From Chloroflexota bacterium (lineage in GTDB: Bacteria; Chloroflexota; Anaerolineae; Anaerolineales; Villigracilaceae), in assembly GCA_021796315.1 (NCBI GenBank), contig JAJYOH010000163.1, forward strand, positions 1 through 10,654: DNA of 10,654 nucleotides. The letters run 5' to 3'. Below are positions 1-7,334 of the stretch, piece by piece. The notes under the pieces are model-generated. The model saw nothing but the letters and a program-made list of their open reading frames with translations. It searched no databases and had not been told where the DNA came from. Numbering within the stretch: the first letter of the stretch is position 1; each line of letters begins with the position of its first letter. The position numbers were made by a program, and so were the translations under genes.

Positions 1-91
1 CCCGCCATTCAGGATGGCGGGCATTGACAATCGCTTCGGCCATCTGTGAACGGCATGAATTACCGGTGCAGAGGAAAAGAACTTTACGCAT
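1..91 (-). CDS. arsC: Arsenate reductase, LMW-phosphatase (ArsC) type, N-terminal fragment
   Basis: Partial gene; only the first 30 codons lie in the window and it continues past the left edge. The N-terminus MRKVLFLCTGNSCRSQMAEA contains the P-loop C-X5-R (Cys8 to Arg14), and the CTGNSCRSQMAE form is typical of thioredoxin-coupled arsenate reductases rather than of tyrosine phosphatases (usually CxGNxCRSP). The family reduces arsenate to arsenite in the cytoplasm, using Cys8 as nucleophile and further cysteines that lie outside this window. Its ATG overlaps the phoU stop codon (ATGCGTAA, 8-bp overlap), so translation is probably coupled to phoU and the gene is the last visible member of the pst operon. 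Arsenate entering through a phosphate transporter would explain the pairing (inference). No separate Shine-Dalgarno sequence is evident. The alternative is an LMW protein tyrosine phosphatase, which I consider less likely. Confidence 0.82.
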   Translation of the reverse strand, partial: MRKVLFLCTGNSCRSQMAEAIVNARHPEWR

Positions 92-782
92 CTTTTTGGT
101 TTTGCTGTTTCCAGAATTCGTCATCCGTATTCTGGATCTCGACCATTTCACCGGTCGCAATAAAAACCGTGCGCTCGCAAATATTGGTCACGCGGTCCGC
201 CACACGCTCAAGGTTGTGCGCCACCCACAATAACCAGTTGGCACGTTCGATGCTCTTGGGATCCTGAATGACGAACAACATCAGCTCGTGATAAACCTGG
301 TTGTAAAGCGCATCCACTTCATCGTCCTCGCGCGGAAGCGCACGGGCGGTTTCCACATCCTCGTTGACAAAAGCCGTCAACGCCCGGTGCAGCATATCCA
401 CGCCCTTCTGCGCCATGCGCGGCACGTCGATCAACGGCTTGAGCAAAGGCTGGTCGCCCATGCGCAGGTTGATGTTGGCGATGCCCTTGGCGTAATCGCC
501 CATGCGCTCCAACTCGGAAATGATCTCCATGGTCGAAGCCAGCAGGCGCAGGTCGTGCGCCATCGGCTGCTGCGTGGCGATCAGGATCATCAACTGACTT
601 TCGATCTTAAAGCGCTTCCTGTTGATCTCCGTGTCGTTCACCAATATCTGCCGGGACGCTTTCAAGTCGCGCTTCTTCAACGATTCCACCGAGCCGATAA
701 TGGCCTGCTCCACCATCGAACCAAGCAAAAGCACTTCGTCCTTCACCTGCTTGATTTCCGTTTCAAAGGTTTTTCGCAGCAT
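84..782 (-). CDS. phoU: Phosphate signalling protein PhoU
   Basis: A 232-aa all-helical cytoplasmic protein of the usual PhoU length. PhoU links the Pst transporter to the PhoR kinase and damps the Pho response when phosphate is sufficient. Two copies of the family's metal-binding ExxxD-type motif are visible, one per three-helix repeat: ERMGD at residues 92-96 and ERVAD at 192-196. The N-terminus (residues 1-40) carries the typical pattern with a long helix and a QAI/SVESLKKRD segment. The start ATG follows CGAGG with a short spacer, and the gene lies 37 nt after the pstB stop, in the standard pstSCAB-phoU order. The stop codon overlaps the start of the arsenate reductase gene. Nothing appears broken. 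Confidence 0.95.
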   Translation of the reverse strand: MLRKTFETEIKQVKDEVLLLGSMVEQAIIGSVESLKKRDLKASRQILVNDTEINRKRFKIESQLMILIATQQPMAHDLRLLASTMEIISELERMGDYAKGIANINLRMGDQPLLKPLIDVPRMAQKGVDMLHRALTAFVNEDVETARALPREDDEVDALYNQVYHELMLFVIQDPKSIERANWLLWVAHNLERVADRVTNICERTVFIATGEMVEIQNTDDEFWKQQNQKDA

Positions 783-819
783 ATGAACCTCGTTTCATAA
801 CCATTTCACTCATTATATA

Positions 820-1593
820 TTACCCGAACCGGCCGGTGACATAATCTTCCGTGCGCTTGTCCTTCGGGTTGGTGAAGATGACGTTCGTTTCATTGAATTC
901 GATCATGCGTCCTGAACGATGCTCGTCGATCATCATCATGGCAGTGTAATCAGAGACGCGCGCCGCCTGCTGCATGTTATGCGTGACGATGATGATGGTG
1001 TAATCCTTGACAATGTCGTGCATCAACTCTTCGATCTTGAGAGTGGAGATCGGGTCGAGGGCCGAGGCGGGTTCGTCCATCAGGATGACTTCCGGCTCGA
1101 CCGCCAATGCCCGTGCTATACAAAGGCGCTGCTGCTGTCCGCCCGAAAGGGACAGGCCGCTTTGATGAAGTTTATCCCTGACCTCGTCCCACAGCGCGGC
1201 CTGCTTGAGCGACCTCTCAACGATCTCGTCGAGGTCGCTCTTTCTGCGAATCCCATAAAGGCGCGGACCGTAGGTCACATTATCATGGATGCTCTTTGGA
1301 AACGGATTGGGGCGCTGAAAGACCATCCCCACCCGGCGGCGGACATCCACCACATCCACACCGGCCACATTGATGTTCTGTCCATCCAAAAGGATTTCAC
1401 CCTCCATGCGTGCGGAGGGTGTCAGATCATTCATGCGGTTGAACGAACGGAGCAGAGTCGATTTGCCGCAGCCCGATGGGCCGATGATGGCCGTGATCTT
1501 ATTGGTCTGCACGGTAAGGTTAATATCGGTCAACGCACGGAATTTCCCGTAATGGACCGAGAGATTTTTGGTTTGCATTTTTTCATTATTCAT
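820..1593 (-). CDS. pstB: Phosphate ABC transporter ATP-binding protein PstB
   Basis: The 257-aa ATPase subunit that powers phosphate import by the PstCA channel. All ABC motifs are intact: Walker [10 protein letters not shown] (residues 38-46), Q-loop Gln93 in VFQRPNPFP, signature LSGGQQQR (149-156), Walker B VILMDEP with catalytic Glu174, and H-loop His205. The Cys in the Walker A and the RPNPFP motif after the Q-loop are characteristic of PstB. The gene starts 4 nt after the pstA stop, with CAGGGA inside the pstA end as a plausible ribosome site. A second in-frame ATG at codon 6 (position 1578) begins the conserved part and could be the true start; the difference is only five residues. It sits in the middle of the pst operon and should be co-translated with pstA. 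Confidence 0.97.
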   Translation of the reverse strand: MNNEKMQTKNLSVHYGKFRALTDINLTVQTNKITAIIGPSGCGKSTLLRSFNRMNDLTPSARMEGEILLDGQNINVAGVDVVDVRRRVGMVFQRPNPFPKSIHDNVTYGPRLYGIRRKSDLDEIVERSLKQAALWDEVRDKLHQSGLSLSGGQQQRLCIARALAVEPEVILMDEPASALDPISTLKIEELMHDIVKDYTIIIVTHNMQQAARVSDYTAMMMIDEHRSGRMIEFNETNVIFTNPKDKRTEDYVTGRFG

Positions 1594-1597
1594 GATG

Positions 1598-2548
1598 TTA
1601 TCCCTGCATACTTCGCTTTCGGTTTTCGATCCACAAACGGGTCACGACTTCTGTCAGCAAAACAAAAATCATTAGGATCAAAGCCACGCCCCACGACTGG
1701 CTGATGCGTTCCGGGTAAGGTTGCTGCGCATATTTCCAAAGCGTGAGCGGCAGCGAATCGACCGGCTGGTTGATGATGCGTCCCAGAATGGCAAATATAT
1801 TTTGATGCGCCTGAACGCCGCCTTTGACGATCAGGCCCACGTTGAAAGTGTCATTGCCCAAAGCCGTAAAGAGCAGCGGAGCCGTCTCACCGGCGGCACG
1901 CGCAATCGCCAGCAGAAAACCGGTGACAATTCCATTGAGCGCGGCTGGGAACAACACACTGAGTGAAGTCTTCCATTCCGGCGCACCCAGCGCCAGTGAA
2001 CCTTCACGCAGTGGATGCGGCACGAGCTTGAGCATCTCCTCGGTGGTACGGATGATGGTCGGCAACATCAGGATTGCCAACGCCACACCGCCCGCCAGAG
2101 CTGAAAAATGCTTCATCGGGACAACCATCAGATCGTAGACAAAGAGTCCCATCACGATGGACGGAACGCCGGCCAGCACGTCCGTGCTGAAACGCAGGGC
2201 AATGCCCAAAGTTGTATTCGGGTTGCGCACCGCATAAAAAGCAGCCAGCACGCCCGGTGGAATGGCAAACAGACAGGCCAGGAAGGTAATGATAACCGTC
2301 CCTTCGATGGAATGCAGGATGCCGCCGCCTTTGACACCCAGAGGGCGCGGGAGCTGTGTGAAGAAATCCCAGTTGAGGGTGGGACCGCCGCGATAGATCA
2401 CGTAACCGATGATCCAAAACAGCGGAATGAGCGCCAACAGAGTCAACAAACCGGTAACGGATAACATTACCGCGTTCATGATGCGGCGGCGGCGTGAATG
2501 CGCAACCCGATTCTTAGCGATGAGTTCCTGGAAACGGGTAGTGGTCAT
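1598..2548 (-). CDS. pstA: Phosphate ABC transporter permease PstA
   Basis: A 316-aa inner-membrane permease that forms the phosphate channel together with PstC. A cytoplasmic Arg-rich N-terminus (residues 14-23) precedes the first membrane helix (about 27-51). Further hydrophobic helices lie at about 84-106, 119-140, 149-166, 203-220 and 287-304, giving the usual six. The EAA-type coupling loop that contacts PstB is [14 protein letters not shown] (about 181-194), followed by the conserved [10 protein letters not shown] stretch (220-229) typical of PstA. The ATG overlaps the pstC stop (ATGA), and a strong AGGAGG lies 7 nt upstream inside the pstC 3' end, so the two permeases are tightly coupled. 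Length and motifs are normal. Confidence 0.96.
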   Translation of the reverse strand: MTTTRFQELIAKNRVAHSRRRRIMNAVMLSVTGLLTLLALIPLFWIIGYVIYRGGPTLNWDFFTQLPRPLGVKGGGILHSIEGTVIITFLACLFAIPPGVLAAFYAVRNPNTTLGIALRFSTDVLAGVPSIVMGLFVYDLMVVPMKHFSALAGGVALAILMLPTIIRTTEEMLKLVPHPLREGSLALGAPEWKTSLSVLFPAALNGIVTGFLLAIARAAGETAPLLFTALGNDTFNVGLIVKGGVQAHQNIFAILGRIINQPVDSLPLTLWKYAQQPYPERISQSWGVALILMIFVLLTEVVTRLWIENRKRSMQG

Positions 2549-3549
2549 GCGCGTGCCTCCTGCGGAGTGCGCCGCGCCACCTGCCAGACGAGAAAGCGCG
2601 CAATGATGTTCAGGATCAACGTGATGACAAACAACGTCAGGCCGATCTCCACCATGGCCGAGGTGTGCAAGCTTGAAACCGATTCGCCGAATTCATTGGC
2701 AAGCAGACTTGCCATGGTGTAACCAGGCTTGAGCAACGAGCCAGAGCTTTCCAATGAATTACCGATCACCATCGTGACCGCCATGGTCTCGCCGAGCGCA
2801 CGTCCCAACCCAAGAATGATCGCGCCAAGGATGCCGGATAATCCATAAGGAAGCAGGACTTGCCAGATCGTCTCCCAGCGCGTCGCGCCCAGACCCATGG
2901 CAGCCTCACGTTGACTATTTGGGATGGCCAGCAGGACATCCCGCGTGATCGCTGTGATGGTCGGGATGATCATGATGGTCAATATCATGGCTGCCGCCAA
3001 ACGAGAGGATCCGCTTTGAGGGATGGAGCCTGTGAAAACCAGTTGGAGCACGGGGATGTTACCGAAAGCGGCGAAGAGGGCATCGCCAACCGGAACAACC
3101 ACCTGTGGGAGAAAGACAAAGATGCCCCATAAACCATAGACCACACTTGGAATAGCCGCCAGCAATTCGATCATCCAATTAAGCGGCATACGTAATTGCT
3201 GCGGGCATAACTCAGCCAGAAAAATGGAGATTCCAAAACTGATGGGCACCGCCAGAATGATGGCAAAGATCGAGGTGATCAATGTCCCGTAGATAAAAGC
3301 CCAGGCTTGAAAGACACCCGTTGCCGGGTCCCAGGAGGAATCGCTTCTCGGCAGGATGAAGCCCCAGCCCAACGTGCTGCGCGCCTCGGCAGATTGCTGC
3401 CAGAGCATCCAACCTATGTCCACCACCACCGCCAGCACGAGTAGAGACATCAGGATCACCGATGCCGACCACAAAATATCTCCGTGACGCGTGGCGCGGC
3501 CAAGGCGGGTAATCCAATTTTCCTTTTGCGAAGATGTAACTGTTTTCAT
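2545..3549 (-). CDS. pstC: Phosphate ABC transporter permease PstC
   Basis: The second channel subunit, 334 aa from the ATG at 3549. I prefer this ATG because an AAGGGA ribosome site lies 8 nt upstream. The reading frame extends to a TTG at 3585, but that would add only 12 unconserved residues and has no ribosome site. Membrane helices are visible at about 27-49, 88-110, 127-148, 187-208, 234-254 and 306-328. The EAA loop is REAAMGLGATRWET (214-227), followed by GRALGETMAVTMVIGN (249-264), the PstC counterpart of the PstA GETAP region. It overlaps pstA by 4 nt. It is separated from pstS by a 165-nt spacer containing a strong hairpin, which probably lowers its expression relative to pstS. Confidence 0.95.
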   Translation of the reverse strand: MKTVTSSQKENWITRLGRATRHGDILWSASVILMSLLVLAVVVDIGWMLWQQSAEARSTLGWGFILPRSDSSWDPATGVFQAWAFIYGTLITSIFAIILAVPISFGISIFLAELCPQQLRMPLNWMIELLAAIPSVVYGLWGIFVFLPQVVVPVGDALFAAFGNIPVLQLVFTGSIPQSGSSRLAAAMILTIMIIPTITAITRDVLLAIPNSQREAAMGLGATRWETIWQVLLPYGLSGILGAIILGLGRALGETMAVTMVIGNSLESSGSLLKPGYTMASLLANEFGESVSSLHTSAMVEIGLTLFVITLILNIIARFLVWQVARRTPQEARA

Positions 3550-3655
3550 TTCACGTTCCCTTGAATCTCCAACAAGTGCAAGCAATTTCGCTCACCGTGT
3601 AGTCCCGACACTATGAGAAAAATTCCTTGGCTTGCTGCGATTATAAAACCGAAAT

Positions 3656-3691
3656 GGAGGGTCTCTCTGTGTTGTATGCGAGAGACCCTCC
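3656..3691 (-). terminator. pstS-pstC intergenic hairpin (partial terminator or mRNA stabiliser)
   Basis: A perfect 12-bp inverted repeat, GGAGGGTCTCTC (3656-3667) with GAGAGACCCTCC (3680-3691), around a 12-nt loop. On the minus strand it lies 23 nt past the pstS stop and is followed by ATTTCGGTTTTATAA, a weak U-rich tail. Binding-protein-dependent transporter operons often have such a hairpin after the binding-protein gene, giving partial termination and protecting the upstream mRNA end so that the binding protein outnumbers the channel. That role is inferred here from position and stem strength. The 3586-3655 and 3692-3714 parts of the spacer show nothing else. Confidence 0.75.
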
Positions 3692-3714
3692 GGGGACTAG
3701 GGAGGATTGATAAG

Positions 3715-4899
3715 TTATTTGGTCATGATCGTCACTGGCTGACCGTTGCAAGTGACTTTACCGAGAGCGGTATTCACCTGTTGCAGAACTGCGTCAGGAA
3801 GCGGTACGAAGCCGAGGTCGGTGGCGCGCTTGGTGGCAGAAGGATCGGTCAGGAACCAGTGGAAGAATTCCAACATCTTCTGAGCCTTGACGCAATCGGT
3901 CATGCTGGAAGTGTGGATGATATCGTAGGTGTAACCGGCAATCGGCCAGGTACCATCGCCGCCGCCGTTCACGATGACCGCGGTCAAAGCGGGAGTAAAA
4001 GCAGTGGCAAAATCATTCATGGCAGATTTGACGCTATCAGGGTTTGCGGTAACCGTCTTGCCAGCTTTGTTCACCATCTGGGCAAACGAGAGACCATTGG
4101 CTGTGGCAAAGCTGTATTCAACGTAGCCGATGGCATACGGGGTGTTCTGTACCGCAGCAGTGACGCCCTGGCTGCCCTTACCGCCGATGCCGCTTCCGGC
4201 TTTGTCGGCGGGCCATTCAACGGTTGCGCCGTGACCGGCAGTCCAATCGGCGCTGAAAGCAGTCAACGCATTGGTAAAGATTTCAGTTGTTCCAGAACCA
4301 TCCGAGCGATGAACAACCGTGATTTGCTTGGCAGGCAGCTTTGCAGCAAGCTGCGGATTGAGGGCAACAATGGCGGGATCGTTCCACTTGGTAATGGTGG
4401 CGTTATAGATGCCGGCCAAAGTCTTGCCATCCAAAATGATGACGGGACCCTTGGGATCCAAGTCAGGTATGTTGTAGGTCATCACAACTGCACCGGCCAG
4501 GATCGGGAAGATTTGCAGATCCTTGCCATCGGTTGTCTCCTGGTCAGTGAGGACAGAGTCGGAGCCGGCGAAATCGACCGTGTTACCAATAATGGCTTTC
4601 TTGCCAGCGCCGGAACCAACGCCTTGGTAGTTGATCGCAACGGATTGGTCAACCAATGGATAGGCATACGCCCAGTCGGACATGGCCGGTTGCTGGAAGG
4701 TGCTGCCTGCGCCATTGATCTGAACGGAACCGGCAGGCAGCGCGGTCGGCTGCGCCGGGGCCTGCGTGGCGTTATCCACAGGAGCCTGCGTCATCGCTGG
4801 CGACTGGGTAGCAACAGGTGTGGCAGGCGTGCCGCAGGCTGCAAGTAAAAGGCTCATCGCGAGCCCGGCGAACAAAAATGAACGAACAAATTTGGACAT
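3715..4899 (-). CDS. pstS: Phosphate-binding lipoprotein PstS
   Basis: A 394-aa extracytoplasmic phosphate-binding protein that delivers phosphate to PstCA. It has a lipoprotein signal: basic start MSKFVR, hydrophobic core, and lipobox LAAC with Cys22 as the lipid anchor. A Pro/Thr/Ala/Gln-rich tether (about 24-58) follows. The PBP-like fold starts at GAGSTF (63-68). Ligand-site motifs include YQGVGSGAGKKAI (91-103), VDFAGSD (108-114) and the phosphate-loop segment HRSDGSGTTEIF (197-208). Cysteines 336 and 384 could pair in the C-terminal part. The ATG has AAGGAG 9 nt upstream. It is the first gene of the pst operon, with its own Pho-box promoter and a downstream hairpin. The 5' spacer to surE is 155 nt and is accounted for by a terminator and that promoter. 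Confidence 0.97.
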   Translation of the reverse strand: MSKFVRSFLFAGLAMSLLLAACGTPATPVATQSPAMTQAPVDNATQAPAQPTALPAGSVQINGAGSTFQQPAMSDWAYAYPLVDQSVAINYQGVGSGAGKKAIIGNTVDFAGSDSVLTDQETTDGKDLQIFPILAGAVVMTYNIPDLDPKGPVIILDGKTLAGIYNATITKWNDPAIVALNPQLAAKLPAKQITVVHRSDGSGTTEIFTNALTAFSADWTAGHGATVEWPADKAGSGIGGKGSQGVTAAVQNTPYAIGYVEYSFATANGLSFAQMVNKAGKTVTANPDSVKSAMNDFATAFTPALTAVIVNGGGDGTWPIAGYTYDIIHTSSMTDCVKAQKMLEFFHWFLTDPSATKRATDLGFVPLPDAVLQQVNTALGKVTCNGQPVTIMTK

Positions 4900-4934
4900 T
4901 TCTTTCTTCTCCTTTTGATTTTATATACTCTGCG

Positions 4935-4990
4935 ATCTTATCAGGCGGCTTTTAAGAGCAATGGAAGAACGGGTTAACATCTTGTTAAAT
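4935..4990 (-). promoter_or_regulatory. pstS promoter with 11-bp-periodic Pho box
   Basis: On the minus strand, hexamers begin at 4988 (TTAACA), 4977 (TTAACC), 4966 (TTCCAT, weak) and 4955 (TTAAAA), each 11 bp apart. A TAAGAT -10-like hexamer follows at 4940-4935, 9 nt after the last unit. Direct repeats on an 11-bp period with the -10 close downstream are how OmpR-family regulators PhoB and PhoP activate promoters. The hexamer resembles the TT(A/T/C)ACA units known for Bacillus PhoP. Expected transcription start is near 4928, leaving a leader of about 29 nt that contains the AAGGAG ribosome site. The first two repeats are clear; the last two are degenerate and are supported mainly by periodicity. 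Confidence 0.75.
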
Positions 4991-4993
4991 AAA

Positions 4994-5017
4994 CTGTCCG
5001 CCATTTCTGACGGACAG
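4994..5017 (-). terminator. Intrinsic terminator after surE
   Basis: A 7-bp inverted repeat, CTGTCCG and CGGACAG, with a 10-nt loop. On the minus strand it is followed at once by TTTATTTAAC. It sits 37 nt past the surE stop and directly upstream of the pstS Pho box, so it would separate the small-ORF/surE transcript from the pst transcript. The stem is modest and the U-tract is interrupted by one A, so termination may be incomplete. Confidence 0.6.
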
Positions 5018-5054
5018 CGTCTCCGGAGAGACAAAGAAGGAGGAGAACCCACAC

Positions 5055-5885
5055 CTAGGGTTTTTGTTTTTTATCCTGCACCGGTAATTCAAAAGGGATG
5101 GGCGTATCATCGTCCCAGTTCCAGGCGTTGAGGTCTGTCAGGGCGTGATAGGAAGTCAGGTCCAGGTGAAGAGGCGTGATGGAGACATAGCCGTCCGCCA
5201 GCGCGCCGATGTCGGAGCCGCGCTCAGAAACACCCGTCGGCGCATCGCCGGCGATCCAATAATAGGGTTTGCCGCGCGGGTCCACGCCTTCATCGAGGCG
5301 GCTGTGATACACGCGCAGTCCCTGACGTGTCACGCGAAAGCCACGCAACAAATCGCGTGCAACAAGATACGGCACATTGACATTCAAAAGTATTTCAGGC
5401 GGCAGGCTGTTTTCGATCACGCGCTGGACCACGCGGCCCGCGGCATGAGCCGCCAGGCTGAAATCAATTTCGCCGATATGTCCATCCGGTACTTCGAGCG
5501 AGACCGCCACACCGGGCACACCTGCAATGACCGCTTCCATGGCGGCGGTCACCGTGCCTGAGTAGGTAACATCGTGTCCAAGATTTGCGCCGACGTTAAT
5601 GCCCGAAACCACCAGGTCGATCTTCTCTTTGAAATATCCAAGTGCGGCAAGGGCCACACAATCTGAAGGCGCGCCATCGCTGGCAAAAGCCGTTGAACCA
5701 TCCGCGAGGCGATACTCACGCACGCGCAAAGCGCGGTCGAGAGTCTTCACATGTCCGCCGCCCGACCAGTTGCGGTCGGGAGCCAAAATACTAACCCGCC
5801 CCAGTTTGCGCATCTCCTGCGCCAGGGCCAACAGACCCGCCGCAAGCACGCCATCATCGTTGGTAACGAGAATATGTTTATCCAT
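5055..5885 (-). CDS. surE: 5'/3'-nucleotidase SurE
   Basis: A 276-aa metal-dependent phosphatase of the SurE family, which removes phosphate from nucleoside monophosphates and in some members acts on short polyphosphate. The N-terminus MDKHILVTNDDG carries the metal ligands Asp10 and Asp11. Ser41 in APDRNWSGGGH and Asn97 in SGINVGANLG complete the family's metal site. GAPSDCV (71-77) and YSGTVTAAMEA (108-118) are the other signature segments. The ATG has AAGGA 5 nt upstream, and the start overlaps the end of the upstream small membrane-protein gene by 8 nt. It lies downstream of a Pho-type promoter and just before pstS, which suggests phosphate scavenging rather than the protein-repair context seen next to pcm in E. 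coli (inference). The C-terminal Lys-rich tail is not conserved. Confidence 0.95.
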   Translation of the reverse strand: MDKHILVTNDDGVLAAGLLALAQEMRKLGRVSILAPDRNWSGGGHVKTLDRALRVREYRLADGSTAFASDGAPSDCVALAALGYFKEKIDLVVSGINVGANLGHDVTYSGTVTAAMEAVIAGVPGVAVSLEVPDGHIGEIDFSLAAHAAGRVVQRVIENSLPPEILLNVNVPYLVARDLLRGFRVTRQGLRVYHSRLDEGVDPRGKPYYWIAGDAPTGVSERGSDIGALADGYVSITPLHLDLTSYHALTDLNAWNWDDDTPIPFELPVQDKKQKP

Positions 5886-6009
5886 TCACTTCCTTGTGTT
5901 CTGTATATTCGTGATTTAAATAATCGCGTCGTTTGCGCGAAGCGTCCACGCCGCATACAACCAGCATTGCGATAGAGGTCAAAGCGATAATAATGATGTC
6001 TGAATTCAT
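5878..6009 (-). CDS. Small single-pass membrane protein, Pho-linked, unrecognised
   Basis: A 43-aa open frame that is easily missed. Its ATG has AAAGGAG (6022-6016) with a 6-nt spacer, an excellent ribosome site. Residues 5-20 (IIIIALTSIAMLVVCG) form one hydrophobic segment. It is followed by DASRKRRDY, a basic stretch predicting a cytoplasmic C-terminus, and then a charged hydrophilic tail rich in His, Glu and Lys. The stop codon overlaps the surE start by 8 nt, so the two are probably translated as a pair. A Pho-box promoter lies directly upstream. I do not recognise the family. The gene could encode a regulator or anchor for PhoR, Pst or SurE, or act mainly as a leader peptide for surE; no function is assigned. 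Coding status rests on the ribosome site, the coupling and the membrane-protein composition. Confidence 0.72.
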   Translation of the reverse strand: MNSDIIIIALTSIAMLVVCGVDASRKRRDYLNHEYTEHKEVNG

Positions 6010-6034
6010 GAATATCTCCTTTCTCTTCCTCCCC

Positions 6035-6100
6035 ATCTTAAACCCAGCCTTTTAAAAACGGCCTAAGAGCTGGTTAACATCTGGTAAACAGTTTTGTTAA
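6035..6100 (-). promoter_or_regulatory. Pho-box promoter for the small ORF and surE
   Basis: On the minus strand, hexamers begin at 6100 (TTAACA), 6088 (TTTACC), 6077 (TTAACC), 6066 (TTAGGC, weak) and 6055 (TTAAAA), spaced 12, 11, 11 and 11 bp. TAAGAT at 6040-6035 lies 9 nt after the last unit. The layout matches the pstS promoter exactly from AGATGTTAACC onward: 16 nt, TTAAAAG, 8 nt, TAAGAT. The most upstream unit overlaps the phoR stop codon. The predicted start near 6028 leaves a leader of about 19 nt holding the ribosome site. No terminator is seen after phoR, so read-through from phoBR is also possible. Confidence 0.72.
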
Positions 6101-7311
6101 GCGAGGGGAATGGAAAAATAGAACGTGCTGCCCCTGCCCTCTTCACTCTCCACCCAAATCTTTCCGTTGTGAGCCTCAACAATGTGGCGCGCAATGGACA
6201 AGCCCAGGCCTGTGCCGCTTCCAGTGCGAGACTTGTCAACTCGATAGAAACGCTCGAACACGCGTGGGACATCATCCAAAGGAATGCCAATCCCGGAATC
6301 TTTGACTGCGAATCGCGCCGCACCTGTAACGGACTCCGCTAAAAGGGACACCTCCCCGCCTGACCGCGTGAACTTGACCGCGTTATGAATCAGATTGACC
6401 AGCACCTGTTCCAGCCGCACTTGATCGGCGCGGACATCTGGCAGATCGTCATCACACACCATTTGTAAACTTAATCCAGCGCGCTCGGCCTGCATCTTCA
6501 TCCGGTCGGCAGCAGACATTAATATTTTTTTCGGCGAGACCGGCGCAAGATTTAATGCCACCTGCCCTGATTCTATTTTCGACAGATCCAACAATTCCTG
6601 GGCCATCTGCGTCAGCGCGTCGACCTCGGTAACGATGCGGCCCAGGAAACGCGGCCCCGCTTCCGGGTCCGAGAGAGCGCCGTCTTGCAAAGTCTCAGTC
6701 AGCGCTTTGAGAGAAGCCAGCGGCGTCCGCAGTTCGTGTGAAATATTCGAGATGAAATCGCGCCGCACAGTTTCGAGCCGGCGGACGCGCGTCAAATCCT
6801 GAACCAACAATAAACTTCCGCCCGCGTGATGATCGGGAATGACGATGAGCTGCAGAAATTGACGGCGTGCAGGCAACTCCACAGACTCGCTTTGAATTGC
6901 GCTTGTCTGCCGGCAATGCCGCCAGGCCGCGACAAGTTGGTGATGGCGAATGACTTCAACAATCGTGCGGCCAACCGCATTGGGGCTTTCAAATAGTTTT
7001 TCTGCGGCCGGGTTGGCAAACTGGATTTGCCCATTTGCGTCGGCGATGAGAACGCCATCCGTCATCTGCTCAAGCACAGCCGCCAGGCGTTTATGCTCTG
7101 CGGTCAAAGTTGAAAGTTGAAGATTGAAGGTTTGGGCAAGGGAATTAACAGCGCTGGATAGATTTTCAAGATCGGCAAAATCGGAGGGAAGATTGGTCTG
7201 GGTCCGAATAAGTTTTATATATTCATCGAGGCGGTGACGCAAAAGCATATATCGCCAGGCAAACCAGGCGAGGGCAATTAGAGCAAGACCAAAAAGAAAA
7301 TAGAGAAACAT
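6097..7311 (-). CDS. phoR: Phosphate-regulon sensor histidine kinase PhoR
   Basis: A 404-aa membrane histidine kinase, partner of the adjacent PhoB-type regulator. It begins with a single hydrophobic segment (residues 2-19) followed by Arg/His residues, with no extracytoplasmic sensor domain. A linker (about 30-70) leads to a PAS domain (about 71-175, with GVLIADANGQIQFANPAAE). HisKA follows, with phospho-acceptor His192 in FISNISHELRTPLASL. The ATPase domain shows N-box NLIHNAVKF (Asn310), G1 DSGIGIP (338-344), F-box FERFYRVDKS and G2 GTGLGLS (366-372). It ends normally with FYFSIPLA. This layout resembles the E. coli type PhoR, which senses phosphate indirectly through Pst and PhoU, and the linked pst operon fits that. 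It starts 23 nt after phoB, with no clear ribosome site. Specificity for phosphate is inferred from neighbours. Confidence 0.9.
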   Translation of the reverse strand: MFLYFLFGLALIALAWFAWRYMLLRHRLDEYIKLIRTQTNLPSDFADLENLSSAVNSLAQTFNLQLSTLTAEHKRLAAVLEQMTDGVLIADANGQIQFANPAAEKLFESPNAVGRTIVEVIRHHQLVAAWRHCRQTSAIQSESVELPARRQFLQLIVIPDHHAGGSLLLVQDLTRVRRLETVRRDFISNISHELRTPLASLKALTETLQDGALSDPEAGPRFLGRIVTEVDALTQMAQELLDLSKIESGQVALNLAPVSPKKILMSAADRMKMQAERAGLSLQMVCDDDLPDVRADQVRLEQVLVNLIHNAVKFTRSGGEVSLLAESVTGAARFAVKDSGIGIPLDDVPRVFERFYRVDKSRTGSGTGLGLSIARHIVEAHNGKIWVESEEGRGSTFYFSIPLA

Positions 7312-7334
7312 GACTTTGTAATTATGTAATGACC

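Noticed and set aside
1..21. Perfect inverted repeat CCCGCCAT / ATGGCGGG with a 5-nt loop
   Set aside because: It lies within the coding sequence of the arsenate reductase N-terminus, has no T-run, and the window edge prevents seeing context; probably chance.
919..1704. A 261-codon plus-strand open frame opposite pstB and the end of pstA
   Set aside because: It spans two real genes on the other strand, is His/Asp-rich, and has no ribosome site or family resemblance.
3550..3585. TTG start giving a 346-aa PstC
   Set aside because: No ribosome site before the TTG, while the ATG at 3549 has AAGGGA at a proper distance, and the added residues look like translated leader.
3613..4848. A 411-codon plus-strand open frame opposite pstS
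   Set aside because: It is antisense to an unmistakable PstS, has no recognisable domain, and its composition (Arg/Gly/His-rich) is typical of a shadow frame of a GC-rich gene.
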